NCBI RefSeq assembly: GCF_004307455.1
Contig: NZ_SEWX01000005.1
Coordinates: 1-64,000, forward strand
From: Aquirufa nivalisilvae
GTDB lineage: Bacteria; Bacteroidota; Bacteroidia; Cytophagales; Spirosomataceae
Reading direction: 5' to 3'
Length of the DNA stretch: 64,000 nt
Shown here: in pieces, positions 9,055 to 18,015 of the stretch
Layout of the letters: every line of letters begins with the position of its first letter
Numbering within the stretch: position 1 is the stretch's first letter
The notes under the pieces: generated by a model
What the model saw: only the letters and a program-made list of their open reading frames with translations
Told to the model about the DNA's origin: nothing
Database searches by the model: none
Position numbers and translations under genes: made by a program

Positions 9055-9075
9055 GAACAGGTTTTATTTCAAAGC

Positions 9076-9897
9076 TTAGTCCTTAAAAATAAAACTTAAT
9101 TCCTTTATTTCATAGGCTTGTTCTCCTCCTGGTTTTTCCATGATTAGAAGGCCTTGAGCATTGACTCTTAGAATCTTACCAATAAATTCCTGTTGATTGT
9201 CCTGATAAGAATGCCATTCTCGGAATCTAAATAATTTTTGGTGGTAAGCCTCATCCAAAAAATGGAACTTTTGCTCTAAAAAATATTCATATTCCTTTTC
9301 TATGCCTTGGCAAATATGCTTGTAAATGTCATGTAAATCGAAAGATTGCGGAGACTTCATCCAGGATTTTAAGGAACAAGCTCGTAAATCGGCAAAGTTG
9401 GTTTGATTGATGTTCAGCCCAATTCCTACGATGGAAAATGTCCATTGGCCCGATTGAAAATTGTTTTCAATCAATATACCGCCTAATTTTTTCCCATCTA
9501 AATACAGGTCATTGGGCCATTTGATGGCTAATGGAAGTCTTTCTCCATAGTTTTCCGTTGCCCACTGTTGTAATCCATTTAAAATACCTAATGCTACCGC
9601 TTTACTGAGATAAAATTGATTTTCCAGTAGAGAATGGGAGGGTTTTAGGAGAAAGGAAAGTAATAAATTTTGATCTGGTTCTGCCTGCCATGTATTCCCT
9701 CTTTGTCCTCTACCGGCACTTTGATGTCTGGCTACCCAAGCAAACCCTTCAGGAATAGTACTTTCTAATGACTCTTGAAAAGCCATGGAATTGGTGGACG
9801 GACAAGTGGGAATGTATTTCGCCAATTTGCCTATGAACCGAGTTGGTGCGTGGTAATTGTTCAAATTTATTTGTAATTTTAAGCTTGTGTAGAACAA
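9076..9897 (-). CDS. birA: biotin--[acetyl-CoA-carboxylase] ligase
   Basis: Attaches biotin to the carrier domain of biotin-dependent carboxylases. The biotin/ATP site motif GRGQRG is at residues 62-67, KWPNDLYLDGKKLGGILIE starts near 126, and VGIGLNIN follows. The DNA-binding N-terminal domain of E. coli BirA is absent, so this is a ligase only. No ATG exists before the conserved FIGK...CPSTN region. Possible starts are the TTG at 9895-9897 or the TTG at 9862-9864, which would give a neat 262-residue protein; the second may be the true one because a TAAATTTG -7 box overlaps the first. It is divergent from rsfS. Confidence 0.92.
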   Translation of the reverse strand: MFYTSLKLQINLNNYHAPTRFIGKLAKYIPTCPSTNSMAFQESLESTIPEGFAWVARHQSAGRGQRGNTWQAEPDQNLLLSFLLKPSHSLLENQFYLSKAVALGILNGLQQWATENYGERLPLAIKWPNDLYLDGKKLGGILIENNFQSGQWTFSIVGIGLNINQTNFADLRACSLKSWMKSPQSFDLHDIYKHICQGIEKEYEYFLEQKFHFLDEAYHQKLFRFREWHSYQDNQQEFIGKILRVNAQGLLIMEKPGGEQAYEIKELSFIFKD

Positions 9898-9954
9898 ATT
9901 TAAATTTTTAATCGTTAAGATAGTTCTCTATAAACATTTAGATCAAAACAATAT

Positions 9955-10341
9955 ATGCGTAAAAGTTCCATTAAGTCCCCCAAGCAAGATATCTCGGAAG
10001 ACATTGTGAATTGGGTAGTCAAGGGGATGCAAGAAAAGAAGGCACAGGAAATTATGGTATTGGACTTGCGCGGTGTACAAAATGCATTCACGGATTTCTT
10101 TGTGATTTGTTCCGGTACTTCAGATACCCAGATTGATGCGATTGCCGATTCTGTAGATAAAGAAATATGGGAAGCAGGTAAATTGCATGCTCATTCTATT
10201 GAAGGAAAAGCGAATCGTGAGTGGATATTGATGGATTATTATGATGTCATCGTACACGTGTTTTTGAAGGAGAAAAGATCCTTTTTTAAATTAGAAGAAT
10301 TATGGGGAGATGCTAAATTCACGATTGTTCCAGAATTATAA
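9955..10341 (+). CDS. rsfS: ribosomal silencing factor RsfS (Iojap family)
   Basis: Binds protein L14 of the large ribosomal subunit and blocks subunit joining during starvation. The 128-residue protein shows the Iojap landmarks: DIVNWVVKGMQEKKAQEIMVLDLRG-type N-terminus, then FTDFFVICSGTSDTQ, the GK..HSIEG segment, and the signature WILMDYYDVIVHVF. RsfS followed by FtsH is a frequent gene order in Bacteroidota. The gap to ftsH is 78 bases, so they may share a transcript. It is divergent from birA. Confidence 0.95.
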   Translation: MRKSSIKSPKQDISEDIVNWVVKGMQEKKAQEIMVLDLRGVQNAFTDFFVICSGTSDTQIDAIADSVDKEIWEAGKLHAHSIEGKANREWILMDYYDVIVHVFLKEKRSFFKLEELWGDAKFTIVPEL

Positions 10342-10419
10342 TCTAGAATTTTTAGAATTTTTCCTCGAAAAGAAACTTAATCACTCCGCTACATTGTTAC
10401 AAGCCCAAATAGATAACCA

Positions 10420-12555
10420 ATGGCAAAACAAGTAAACAATTCAAAGAATACCAAGAGGTCAGGAATTCCCCCTCGATTACCTAAAAAACCGGTTGGAGGC
10501 ATGCAAAGCTGGATGGTCATAGGTTTGATGATCGCCGTAGTGAGTATGTTCTTTTTTACTAAACAACGCACACTTCAAGAGATTTCTCAGAAACAATTTG
10601 AGTCTATGTTGATTCAAAAAGAAGTGGAAGGCGTGACCATTGTCAATGATAAATTGGTTGAGGTTAATCTGAAACCAAATTATGTAGCTAAGTATTTCAA
10701 AAACTCTCCTCAAGGCCTTATTTCAGTGAAACAAGGTCCACATTTTGAGTTTCAAATAATTTCAAAAGAAGGTTTTGAACGTTTTTTAGAAGATAGACAA
10801 AAGGCCTTTCCTCGTAATGAGCAGATAATGGCTAAGCCTGAAACGCGTACGGGTCCATTGGATTGGTTAGGTACTTGGGGCTTCTTTATCTTAATGGGTT
10901 TAAGCTTCTATTTCCTTTTCTTCCGCATGGGCGGTGGTGGCGGTGCCGGTGGACAAATCTTTAATATCGGTCGTAGTAAGGCTACGTTGATTGAAGGGGA
11001 GTCGAAAGTTCGCGTGACCTTCAATGATGTGGCTGGTTTGGATGAAGCGAAAGAAGAAATTCAAGAGATTGTGGAATTCTTAAAATTCCCTAAAAAATTC
11101 ACGGATTTGGGAGGTAAAATTCCGAAAGGTGCCTTATTGGTAGGCCCTCCGGGAACGGGTAAAACCTTGTTGGCGAAAGCCGTAGCAGGTGAAGCTGGTG
11201 TACCTTTTTTCTCCCTTTCTGGTTCTGATTTTGTTGAAATGTTCGTTGGGGTAGGAGCTGCCCGTGTACGTGATTTGTTTAAGCAAGCCAAAGAAAAGGC
11301 TCCTTGTATCATTTTCATTGATGAGATTGATGCGGTAGGCCGTTCTCGTGGACGTGGTTCTATGCCAGGTGCTAATGACGAAAGAGAAAATACCTTGAAC
11401 TCCTTATTGGTGGAGATGGATGGTTTTGCTACGGATTCAGGAATTATCATCATGGCGGCAACGAACCGTCCCGATGTATTGGATTCAGCACTATTACGCC
11501 CAGGTCGTTTTGATCGTACCATCAGTATTGATAAACCCGATATCATTGGTCGTGAGGCTATTTTCAAAGTACACATTAAGCCATTAAAATTGGCTAATGG
11601 AGTTGATGTGAAAGAATTAGCGGCGCAAACTCCGGGTTTTGCTGGAGCGGAGATTGCCAATGTATGTAATGAAGCAGCTTTAATTGCTGCTCGTAGAAAT
11701 AAAGTAGCGGTGGAAATGACTGATTTCCAAGAAGCTATGGATCGTGTTATCGGCGGTTTGGAAAAGAAAAACAAATTGATTTCTCCAGAAGAGAAGAATA
11801 TTGTGGCTCACCATGAAGCAGGACATGCTATTGCTGGTTGGTTTTTAGAACATGCCAATCCTTTAGTAAAAGTGTCCATTGTTCCTCGTGGCGTAGCGGC
11901 ATTGGGTTATGCTCAATACTTGCCGAAAGAGCAATTCTTGTATCGTACTGAGCAATTGATGGATGAAATGTGTGTCACCTTAGGTGGACGTGCAGCGGAA
12001 GAAATCATTTTTGGTAAAGTATCTACAGGTGCCCAAAACGACTTGGAGCGAATCACCAAATTGGCTTATTCCATGGTGACAGTTTATGGTATGAATGATA
12101 AGTTGGGGAATATTTCTTACTATGATTCTAAAGGAACTGAATACCAGTTTAATAAGCCATATTCGGAGACTACAGCTCGTGAAATTGATGAAGAGGTACG
12201 TAAGATTATTGCCGAAGCCTACAAGAGAACATTAGCTTTATTACGTTCTAAGAAAGCTAAATTGATTATTCTAGCGGAACAATTGTTGAAAAAAGAGGTA
12301 TTGTTCCAAAGCGATTTAGAAGCTTTAGTTGGCCCTCGTCCATTTGAGCAATTAACTTCTTATCAGGAGTATATCAAGGGTGAAACAGAAAAGAAGCGTA
12401 AGGAAGCGAAGGATGAACGAGATTTAGCTGAGAAAGCAGAATCTGCACCGGATGTACAAGAAGTCAAGAAGGCTAGTAAAAAGCCTCGAGCTAAAGCTGT
12501 AAAAAAGGAAGAAAGCATAGCTTCCGATGATGCTTCCAGCGAATCGGCCGTTTAA
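10420..12555 (+). CDS. ftsH: ATP-dependent zinc metalloprotease FtsH
   Basis: Membrane-anchored AAA+ protease that degrades misassembled membrane proteins and regulators. Two membrane segments (about residues 31-47 and 151-168) flank a periplasmic domain. Walker A GPPGTGKT is at 242-249, Walker B FIDEIDA near 299-305, the second region of homology ATNRPDVLDSALLRPGRFDR near 347-366, and the zinc-binding HEAGH at 465-469. The C-terminus (from about 655) is a charged Lys/Glu/Ala tail of the kind seen in Bacteroidota. The length (711 aa) is slightly above E. coli FtsH. A strong terminator follows directly. Confidence 0.98.
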   Translation: MAKQVNNSKNTKRSGIPPRLPKKPVGGMQSWMVIGLMIAVVSMFFFTKQRTLQEISQKQFESMLIQKEVEGVTIVNDKLVEVNLKPNYVAKYFKNSPQGLISVKQGPHFEFQIISKEGFERFLEDRQKAFPRNEQIMAKPETRTGPLDWLGTWGFFILMGLSFYFLFFRMGGGGGAGGQIFNIGRSKATLIEGESKVRVTFNDVAGLDEAKEEIQEIVEFLKFPKKFTDLGGKIPKGALLVGPPGTGKTLLAKAVAGEAGVPFFSLSGSDFVEMFVGVGAARVRDLFKQAKEKAPCIIFIDEIDAVGRSRGRGSMPGANDERENTLNSLLVEMDGFATDSGIIIMAATNRPDVLDSALLRPGRFDRTISIDKPDIIGREAIFKVHIKPLKLANGVDVKELAAQTPGFAGAEIANVCNEAALIAARRNKVAVEMTDFQEAMDRVIGGLEKKNKLISPEEKNIVAHHEAGHAIAGWFLEHANPLVKVSIVPRGVAALGYAQYLPKEQFLYRTEQLMDEMCVTLGGRAAEEIIFGKVSTGAQNDLERITKLAYSMVTVYGMNDKLGNISYYDSKGTEYQFNKPYSETTAREIDEEVRKIIAEAYKRTLALLRSKKAKLIILAEQLLKKEVLFQSDLEALVGPRPFEQLTSYQEYIKGETEKKRKEAKDERDLAEKAESAPDVQEVKKASKKPRAKAVKKEESIASDDASSESAV

Positions 12556-12564
12556 CTCATGTTT

Positions 12565-12590
12565 GGGGTGGCTTGGCCACCCCTTTTTTT
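12565..12590 (+). terminator. intrinsic terminator of ftsH
   Basis: GGGGTGGC TTG GCCACCCC is a perfect 8-bp G/C-rich stem (12565-12583) followed by seven Ts (12584-12590). The lpxH start codon is the very next base (12591), so the terminator occupies the place of the lpxH ribosome binding site. Confidence 0.9.
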
Positions 12591-13403
12591 ATGAAACATA
12601 TTCAGGTAGAAGCCAGTAAAAAAGTTTATTTCGCCTCTGATTTCCATTTGGGTTTTCCCAATGAAAAGGAAAGTAGGGAGAGGGAGGCTTATTTATTGGA
12701 TTGGTTGGATCAAGTCAAACAGGATGCTCAAGCTTTATTTTTGTTAGGGGATTTGTTTGATTTTTGGTTTGAATATCGAAAAGCTGTTCCAAAAGGATTT
12801 GTTCGTTTTTTAGGCAAATTGGCAGAGTTAAGCGATGCTGGTATTGAATTACATATTTTTGTAGGTAATCATGATTTGTGGATGTATGATTATTTCCAAG
12901 AAGAATTAGCAGCCAAGATTTATCGCCATCCTGAGCGTTTCCAGCTAGCCTTTAGCGATGGTTCAAACAAATCCATATTCATTGGTCATGGGGATGGTTT
13001 GGGGCCAGGGGATTATGGATACAAGGCTTTGAAGCAAGTATTCACCAATAAGCTTGCCCAGTTTATGTTTCGTTGGCTGCATCCAGATCTTGGAATTCGA
13101 TTAGCACATGCTTGGTCTAACACCCGAAAGACGAATGCCATTACACAAGGAGCTGTACCCTTTCATCCAGAAACAGATTATATTCTTCAATTCGTTCAAG
13201 AGCAATTTCAAAAAGACCTCAGTAAACAACAAGTATCATCGAGTTATATCTTTGGCCATCGGCATCATCCTGTTGCTTGGGAATTAGGAACTGATGCTAC
13301 TTATTATAACTTAGGGGATTGGTTTAGTCCAGCATTATGTAATGCTTACTTTTTACGTATTGACGCTCATGAAAATTCTTTCCAAAAGTATTCCGCTTCC
13401 TAG
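12591..13403 (+). CDS. lpxH: UDP-2,3-diacylglucosamine diphosphatase
   Basis: Cleaves UDP-2,3-diacylglucosamine to lipid X in lipid A synthesis, at the inner face of the cytoplasmic membrane. It is a calcineurin-type metallophosphatase: DFHLG (residues 17-21), GDLFDFWFEYR, VGNHD, GHGDG and the C-terminal GHRHHP give all metal ligands. The length (270 aa) is normal for the Bacteroidota form. The ATG at 12591 is the only sensible start near the conserved DFHLG; a TTG at 12573 lies inside the terminator loop. The start codon abuts the T-tract of the ftsH terminator, so expression must rely on read-through or a very short leader. The 3' end overlaps the GH32 gene by 35 bases. Confidence 0.92.
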   Translation: MKHIQVEASKKVYFASDFHLGFPNEKESREREAYLLDWLDQVKQDAQALFLLGDLFDFWFEYRKAVPKGFVRFLGKLAELSDAGIELHIFVGNHDLWMYDYFQEELAAKIYRHPERFQLAFSDGSNKSIFIGHGDGLGPGDYGYKALKQVFTNKLAQFMFRWLHPDLGIRLAHAWSNTRKTNAITQGAVPFHPETDYILQFVQEQFQKDLSKQQVSSSYIFGHRHHPVAWELGTDATYYNLGDWFSPALCNAYFLRIDAHENSFQKYSAS

Positions 13404-14883
13404 CATATTAGTTAGCTTATTGATGCTCATTTCTTTGACTATTTCAGCTCAAAGCCCTACTGAATATTGGCGGCCATCCATTCACTTTTCTCCGAAAAAG
13501 AACTGGACGAATGATCCCAACGGATTGATCTATTTTAAAGGATATTATCACTTGTTTTTTCAGCATAACCCCAAGGGGAATGACTGGGGGAACATGAGCT
13601 GGGGACATGCCCGAAGCAAAGATTTATGGCACTGGGAAGAGCTTCCTCTGGCTATTCCACATGGAGAAGAATTTATTTTTTCTGGTTGTGTGGTTTGGGA
13701 TAAAGACCATGTGTCGGGTCTGGGAGATGCTAGCAAAGATCTATTAGTTGCCATCTATACGGCCGATTATCCCAATAAAAAACAAGAACAACATCTCGCT
13801 TATTCCAATGATGATGGTTTGACATGGAATAAATACGATCAAAATCCGATTTTAGATATTCAATTATTGAATTTCCGAGACCCCAATATCATCTGGCATC
13901 ATTCTAGTAAGCAGTTTATTATGTCAGTGGCAAAACCCTTGGATCGTTCTGTTCAATTTTATGGATCTAAGAATTTATTGAAATGGGATTTATTGAGTGA
14001 ATTCAGTAATCAAGGGGAATTAGAAATGATTTGGGAATGTCCTTCTTTGGTTGAATTACCCATTGAAGGCCGAGAAAAGGAGAGTAAATGGGTATTGTTT
14101 AACTCCTCTCAAGGTGTGCAAAAGGGTTTTGTGGGAATGCAATATTTTGTGGGCGAATTCAATGGAAAGACCTTTATCAATGAAAACACGAGTGATACCA
14201 AATTATTTGTTGATTATGGTAAAGATTTTTATGCAGCTATTCCATTTTATAACACGGCCCCTAATGAAGTTATGTGGCTAGGATGGGCACTGAGCTGGCA
14301 ATATGCCAAAGAGCAACCAACTTTTCCTTGGAAAGGCCAGATGTCGTCGGTTAGAAAGCTGAGTTTAGTCGATACCCATGAAGGCTTGAGATTGAAACAA
14401 GATTTTCAACCAGATTATAGTTCACTTGAACCTACTTTTCAGGCAAAGGACATTTCTATTTCTAAGCCTAAAATCTTGAATGGGATGAAGATGTTACAAG
14501 GAAAATCGTATCTGATTGATCTAGAAGTAGAGTCTACGAATGCCGATCGTTGGGGATTAAAGTGGCAATCGGTGGATAATCCGAAAGAGTATACGGTGGT
14601 CGCTTTTGATGAGAATAAAAAACAATGGTTCATCGACCGTTCTCATTCTGGGAAGATTCTAAGTCCTGGTTTTTTCAAATTGGATGCTGCTCCATGGGTT
14701 GAAGGAAAGGCAAAACATGTTCGTGTATTGGTCGACCATTCAATACTTGAGCTATTGGCTCAGGAGGGCACTGTGGCTATTTCATCGCTTCGATTCCCTC
14801 ATTCTATTAAGGAAAATCTTTCTGTTTTTTCGGAGAAAGGTAAATTAGATTTAAAACAAATTACGATTTGGGAGGTGAAATAA
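13369..14883 (+). CDS. glycoside hydrolase family 32 (levanase/inulinase-like fructanase)
   Basis: Hydrolyses beta-fructosyl linkages of sucrose, inulin or levan. The mature protein follows a signal peptide (MKILSKSIPLPSILVSLLML..., cleavage after ISAQ near residue 27), so it acts in the periplasm or outside. GH32 motifs: WTNDPNG with the nucleophile Asp at about residue 49, FRDP (transition-state stabiliser), ECPSL (acid/base Glu), then a C-terminal beta-sandwich. The length (504 aa) suits exo-acting fructan beta-fructosidases. The ATG at 13369 begins inside lpxH, so the two overlap by 35 bases in different frames. No SusC/SusD pair, transporter or fructokinase accompanies it here. Confidence 0.92.
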   Translation: MKILSKSIPLPSILVSLLMLISLTISAQSPTEYWRPSIHFSPKKNWTNDPNGLIYFKGYYHLFFQHNPKGNDWGNMSWGHARSKDLWHWEELPLAIPHGEEFIFSGCVVWDKDHVSGLGDASKDLLVAIYTADYPNKKQEQHLAYSNDDGLTWNKYDQNPILDIQLLNFRDPNIIWHHSSKQFIMSVAKPLDRSVQFYGSKNLLKWDLLSEFSNQGELEMIWECPSLVELPIEGREKESKWVLFNSSQGVQKGFVGMQYFVGEFNGKTFINENTSDTKLFVDYGKDFYAAIPFYNTAPNEVMWLGWALSWQYAKEQPTFPWKGQMSSVRKLSLVDTHEGLRLKQDFQPDYSSLEPTFQAKDISISKPKILNGMKMLQGKSYLIDLEVESTNADRWGLKWQSVDNPKEYTVVAFDENKKQWFIDRSHSGKILSPGFFKLDAAPWVEGKAKHVRVLVDHSILELLAQEGTVAISSLRFPHSIKENLSVFSEKGKLDLKQITIWEVK

Positions 14884-14948
14884 GGTTCATTCGCACATAT
14901 TATTTTCGTATCTTCGTTTAATTTAATAATTCAAACTAAACACATCTC

Positions 14949-15929
14949 ATGTCTCAATTTGCTAATCGTGTGGAGGTCATGTCTGAACTTGCCAAAAACA
15001 TGGACGCTTATGTCCAGGAGTATTTGAATCCAATTGATTCCAATTGGCAGCCTTCTGATATGTTACCTGATTCAACGAAAGAAAACTTTTTGAATGAGGT
15101 AAAATTATTGCAAGAAGCTGCTCAGGAGCTACCTTATGATTATTGGGCAGTATTGATTGGAGATACGATTACAGAGGAAGCTTTGCCTACTTATGAATCG
15201 TGGTTAATGGCGATGGATTCGGTGAATCAAGTGGAGGATCAAGGTCAAGGTTGGGTTCAATGGATTCGTAGCTGGACAGCTGAAGAAAACCGTCATGGTA
15301 ATTTGTTAAGTACATATTTGTATCTATCAGGTAAAGTAGATATGCGTGCTATGGCCGTTTCTACTCAATATTTAATTTCAGATGGATTTGATATTGGTAC
15401 ATCTTCAGATCCATATAGAAACTTTGTGTACACCTCTTTCCAAGAGATGGCCACCAATATTTCACATCGTAGAACAGCCTCATTGGCTAAGCAGCACGGT
15501 AACCCTCAGTTATCTCGTATGTGCGCTCAAATTGCCGCTGATGAATTACGTCATGCCAAAGCATATCGTCGATTTGTGAGTGAAATTTTCAAATTAGATC
15601 CTTCTGAAATGATGTTGGCTTTTGCTGATATGATGAAGAAAAAAATCGTCATGCCTGCTCATTTCTTGAGAGAGATCAATGGTCAAAAAAGTTCTTTATT
15701 TGAACATTTTTCTGATGCAGCACAACGTATAGGAGTATATACAACGCAAGATTACGTGACCATCATGCAAGGGTTAATCCAAGACTGGGAAGTAGAGAAA
15801 ATCACAGGCTTGAATGATGCTGCTGAAAAGGCGAGGGATTATGTAGCTGCTTTGCCAGCTCGACTTGAGCGTTTGGCTGATCGTATCAAAATTCCGGAAT
15901 TAGCTTATCCATTTACTTGGATTGCCTAA
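14949..15929 (+). CDS. acyl-[acyl-carrier-protein] desaturase (soluble di-iron)
   Basis: Introduces a cis double bond into acyl-ACP, using a soluble di-iron centre. The two iron-ligand motifs are clear: EENRH at residues 112-116 and DELRH at 198-202, about 86 residues apart as in the plant stearoyl-ACP desaturase (FA_desaturase_2) family. The length (326 aa) is normal. Lead-in sequence with TATCTTCG about 34 bases before the ATG may be its -7 box. It is followed 16 bases later by a TrmH-family gene on the same strand. Confidence 0.93.
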   Translation: MSQFANRVEVMSELAKNMDAYVQEYLNPIDSNWQPSDMLPDSTKENFLNEVKLLQEAAQELPYDYWAVLIGDTITEEALPTYESWLMAMDSVNQVEDQGQGWVQWIRSWTAEENRHGNLLSTYLYLSGKVDMRAMAVSTQYLISDGFDIGTSSDPYRNFVYTSFQEMATNISHRRTASLAKQHGNPQLSRMCAQIAADELRHAKAYRRFVSEIFKLDPSEMMLAFADMMKKKIVMPAHFLREINGQKSSLFEHFSDAAQRIGVYTTQDYVTIMQGLIQDWEVEKITGLNDAAEKARDYVAALPARLERLADRIKIPELAYPFTWIA

Positions 15930-15945
15930 TTAATTCGAAGAAAGT

Positions 15946-16482
15946 ATGTCTAAGAAGTTATCCATGGACGAGCTCAATCGGCTCGATGTTCCTGCTTTTA
16001 AAGCTTTGGAGAAATTCCCTTATGTGCTTGTCATGGATGACATTCGTAGCATGAATAATATTGGCTCTGCCTTTCGAACGGCAGATGCCTTTCGTTGTGA
16101 GAAAATTTACCTTTGTGGCATCAGTGCCCAGCCTCCACATCGAGAAATCACTAAAACAGCTTTAGGGGCGGATGAATCAGTTGATTGGGAATATTGCGCT
16201 TCGGCAGCTGATTGCATCTCACTATTACAGGCCCAAGGATTTAATATTGTTTCGGTAGAGCAAGTGGAAGCATCTCAATCGCTGCAAGATTTCACCCCTG
16301 TTGCTGGTGAGAAATACGCCTTTGTTTTTGGGAATGAAGTCTTCGGTGTTCAAGATGAATGGATCGCCGTCAGCGATACCTGCCTAGAGATTCCCCAATT
16401 TGGCACCAAGCATTCGCTTAATGTATCTGTCAGCTTAGGAATTGTGGTTTGGGATTTTGTCTCAAAAACCCAGTTTAAATAA
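15946..16482 (+). CDS. TrmH/SpoU family RNA 2'-O-methyltransferase
   Basis: SPOUT-fold RNA ribose methyltransferase. Motif 1 NNIGSAFRTADAF (residues about 36-48), motif 2 FVFGNEVFGV and motif 3 IPQFGTKHSLNVSVSLGI with the SAM-binding knot are present. At 178 residues it is a minimal form without the N-terminal L30e-like substrate-binding domain of RlmB, so it is closest in layout to short TrmH-like enzymes. The target nucleotide cannot be told from sequence. It is probably co-transcribed with the desaturase (16-base gap). Confidence 0.9.
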   Translation: MSKKLSMDELNRLDVPAFKALEKFPYVLVMDDIRSMNNIGSAFRTADAFRCEKIYLCGISAQPPHREITKTALGADESVDWEYCASAADCISLLQAQGFNIVSVEQVEASQSLQDFTPVAGEKYAFVFGNEVFGVQDEWIAVSDTCLEIPQFGTKHSLNVSVSLGIVVWDFVSKTQFK

Positions 16483-16581
16483 GATTCATTCTTATTTATC
16501 TTTTTGCACAAAAACTTAACACAAATAAATTTTTATTCCTGTAAATCTTTTCTAGATTTAGGCCTATAGTAATAAACATGT

Positions 16582-16998
16582 ATGAGCAAAGCTGACAAAA
16601 CATTAATCGAACAACTAGCACTATCTATTTTGCCAAAATTAAGTGGCCTAAATGATAAAAATGCTAAAAAAATGGTCAATACTGCAGATAAGGCCATTGC
16701 AATCATAGTTAAAAAATTCCAGAAATTGAAAGACCAACAAGTGAAAGCCTTGGCGGAATTGAAAGAGAAGGAAGCTAAGAAAGCAAAAAAACAATTGGAA
16801 AAAGAGGCTAAAAAGAAAGATAAATTAGCCAAAAAAGCTGCTAAAGATAAGCAAATTGCCCTACTCACCAAAGGCACTAAAATAGCAAGTGCAGAGGTGT
16901 CCCCAAGTGCAACGGCTAGCCCCAAAAAATCAATTGCGAAATCAAAAACGGCCTCTCCAAGTCCAGTACGAAAAAAGAGAACTGTCGCAGCTAAATAA
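16582..16998 (+). CDS. lysine- and alanine-rich basic protein, histone H1-like tail
   Basis: A 138-residue protein of unknown function. Residues 1-45 are mixed and probably helical; residues about 46-95 form a long, highly charged Lys/Glu/Ala helix; the last 35 residues are a Ser/Ala/Pro/Lys tail (repeats of the SPKKS, SPSPVRKK type) like histone H1 tails. The reading frame is open for its whole length, and the opposite strand is also open only because of the lysine codons. A good terminator follows at 17026-17071. A role in binding nucleic acid is plausible but only an inference from composition. Confidence 0.7.
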   Translation: MSKADKTLIEQLALSILPKLSGLNDKNAKKMVNTADKAIAIIVKKFQKLKDQQVKALAELKEKEAKKAKKQLEKEAKKKDKLAKKAAKDKQIALLTKGTKIASAEVSPSATASPKKSIAKSKTASPSPVRKKRTVAAK

Positions 16999-17025
16999 AG
17001 CTATTTCGTTTATCCCTTATATTTT

Positions 17026-17071
17026 GCGTTCATCCATTTTTACACAAATGGGATGAACGCATTTTTTATTT
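17026..17071 (+). terminator. intrinsic terminator
   Basis: GCGTTCATCC (17026-17035) pairs perfectly with GGATGAACGC (17051-17060) around a 15-base loop, followed by ATTTTTTATT. It ends the unit containing the lysine-rich gene and separates it from the ABC transporter genes. Confidence 0.85.
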
Positions 17072-17096
17072 TAGATGAAATTTAACATACCCTAAC

Positions 17097-18005
17097 ATGA
17101 TATTATCTATTCAAGACGTTGTTAAACGTTATTCCAGCCATGTGGCCTTAGATCGGGTAAGTCTCGAAATACCTAAAGGCAAGATCTTTGGTTTATTAGG
17201 TCCCAATGGTGCAGGCAAAACGTCATTAATTCGTATCATTACTCAGATTACAGCTCCTGATGAAGGTCAAATCCTTTTTGATGGAGAAAAGTTGTCATCC
17301 AAGCACGTGGAGCAAATTGGCTATTTACCCGAAGAGCGAGGTCTGTACAAGAAGATGAAGGTAGGGGAGCAGTTGATTTATCTAGCACAGTTAAAAGGCC
17401 TCTCTAGGCAAGAATCAATCACACGCTTGAAGGATTGGTTTATTCGATTGGATATTAAAGATTGGTGGGATAAGCAGGTGGATGATTTATCCAAAGGAAT
17501 GCAGCAGAAGACTCAGTTTATATCGACGGTCGTTCATGAGCCTAAATTATTGATTTTAGATGAGCCATTTTCTGGTTTTGATCCAATCAATGCCAATATG
17601 TTGAAAGATGAAATTTTGGCCTTGAAAGATCGAGGAACCAGTATTTTGTTCTCTACTCATCGTATGGAGTCGGTGGAAGAATTATGCGACTCCATTGCTT
17701 TGATAAATCATTCTAAAGTGGTTTTAACCGGTGAAAAAAATGAAGTTCGCAATCGATTCAAAGCTCATCAATTTGAGGTGTTATTTGAAGGTAATTTGAC
17801 TCAGGAATTGCAAGGAGTGGATTTGGTTAGTTTAGAAATGTCAGGAGATCAAGTTTCCAAGAAAGGTATTTTTAAATTACAAGAAGGAGCTAGTCCTAAT
17901 CAATTGTTAGGTCAATTGATCAATCAAGTGCAGGTTCAAAAATTTCAAGAATTGATACCTTCTTTCAATGATATATTCATTCAAGTAGTCAACGAAACCA
18001 ATTAA
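17097..18005 (+). CDS. ABC transporter ATP-binding protein (NatA-like)
   Basis: ATPase subunit of an ABC-2 type exporter. Walker A GPNGAGKT is at residues 35-42, the signature LSKGMQQK is near 132, Walker B LLILDEPFSGFDP follows, and the switch histidine is in FSTHRM. The C-terminal extension (about 215-302) is the DUF4162-like domain seen in NatA-type ATPases. It forms a two-gene unit with the permease, 10 bases downstream. NatAB of Bacillus exports sodium, but the substrate cannot be assigned here. Confidence 0.93.
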   Translation: MILSIQDVVKRYSSHVALDRVSLEIPKGKIFGLLGPNGAGKTSLIRIITQITAPDEGQILFDGEKLSSKHVEQIGYLPEERGLYKKMKVGEQLIYLAQLKGLSRQESITRLKDWFIRLDIKDWWDKQVDDLSKGMQQKTQFISTVVHEPKLLILDEPFSGFDPINANMLKDEILALKDRGTSILFSTHRMESVEELCDSIALINHSKVVLTGEKNEVRNRFKAHQFEVLFEGNLTQELQGVDLVSLEMSGDQVSKKGIFKLQEGASPNQLLGQLINQVQVQKFQELIPSFNDIFIQVVNETN

Positions 18006-18015
18006 TCGAATCAAC

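Noticed and set aside
11061..11774. 237-codon open frame on the minus strand inside ftsH
   Set aside because: Lies wholly within the conserved AAA domain of ftsH and has no recognisable motif.
12573..12590. TTG start for lpxH at 12573
   Set aside because: It falls in the loop of the ftsH terminator and adds six residues made from the terminator arm and T-tract; the ATG at 12591 is preferred.
16533..16925. 130-codon hydrophobic open frame on the minus strand
   Set aside because: It is the complement of lysine-rich codons (AAA/AAG read as TTT/CTT) of the gene at 16582; the apparent membrane protein is an artefact.
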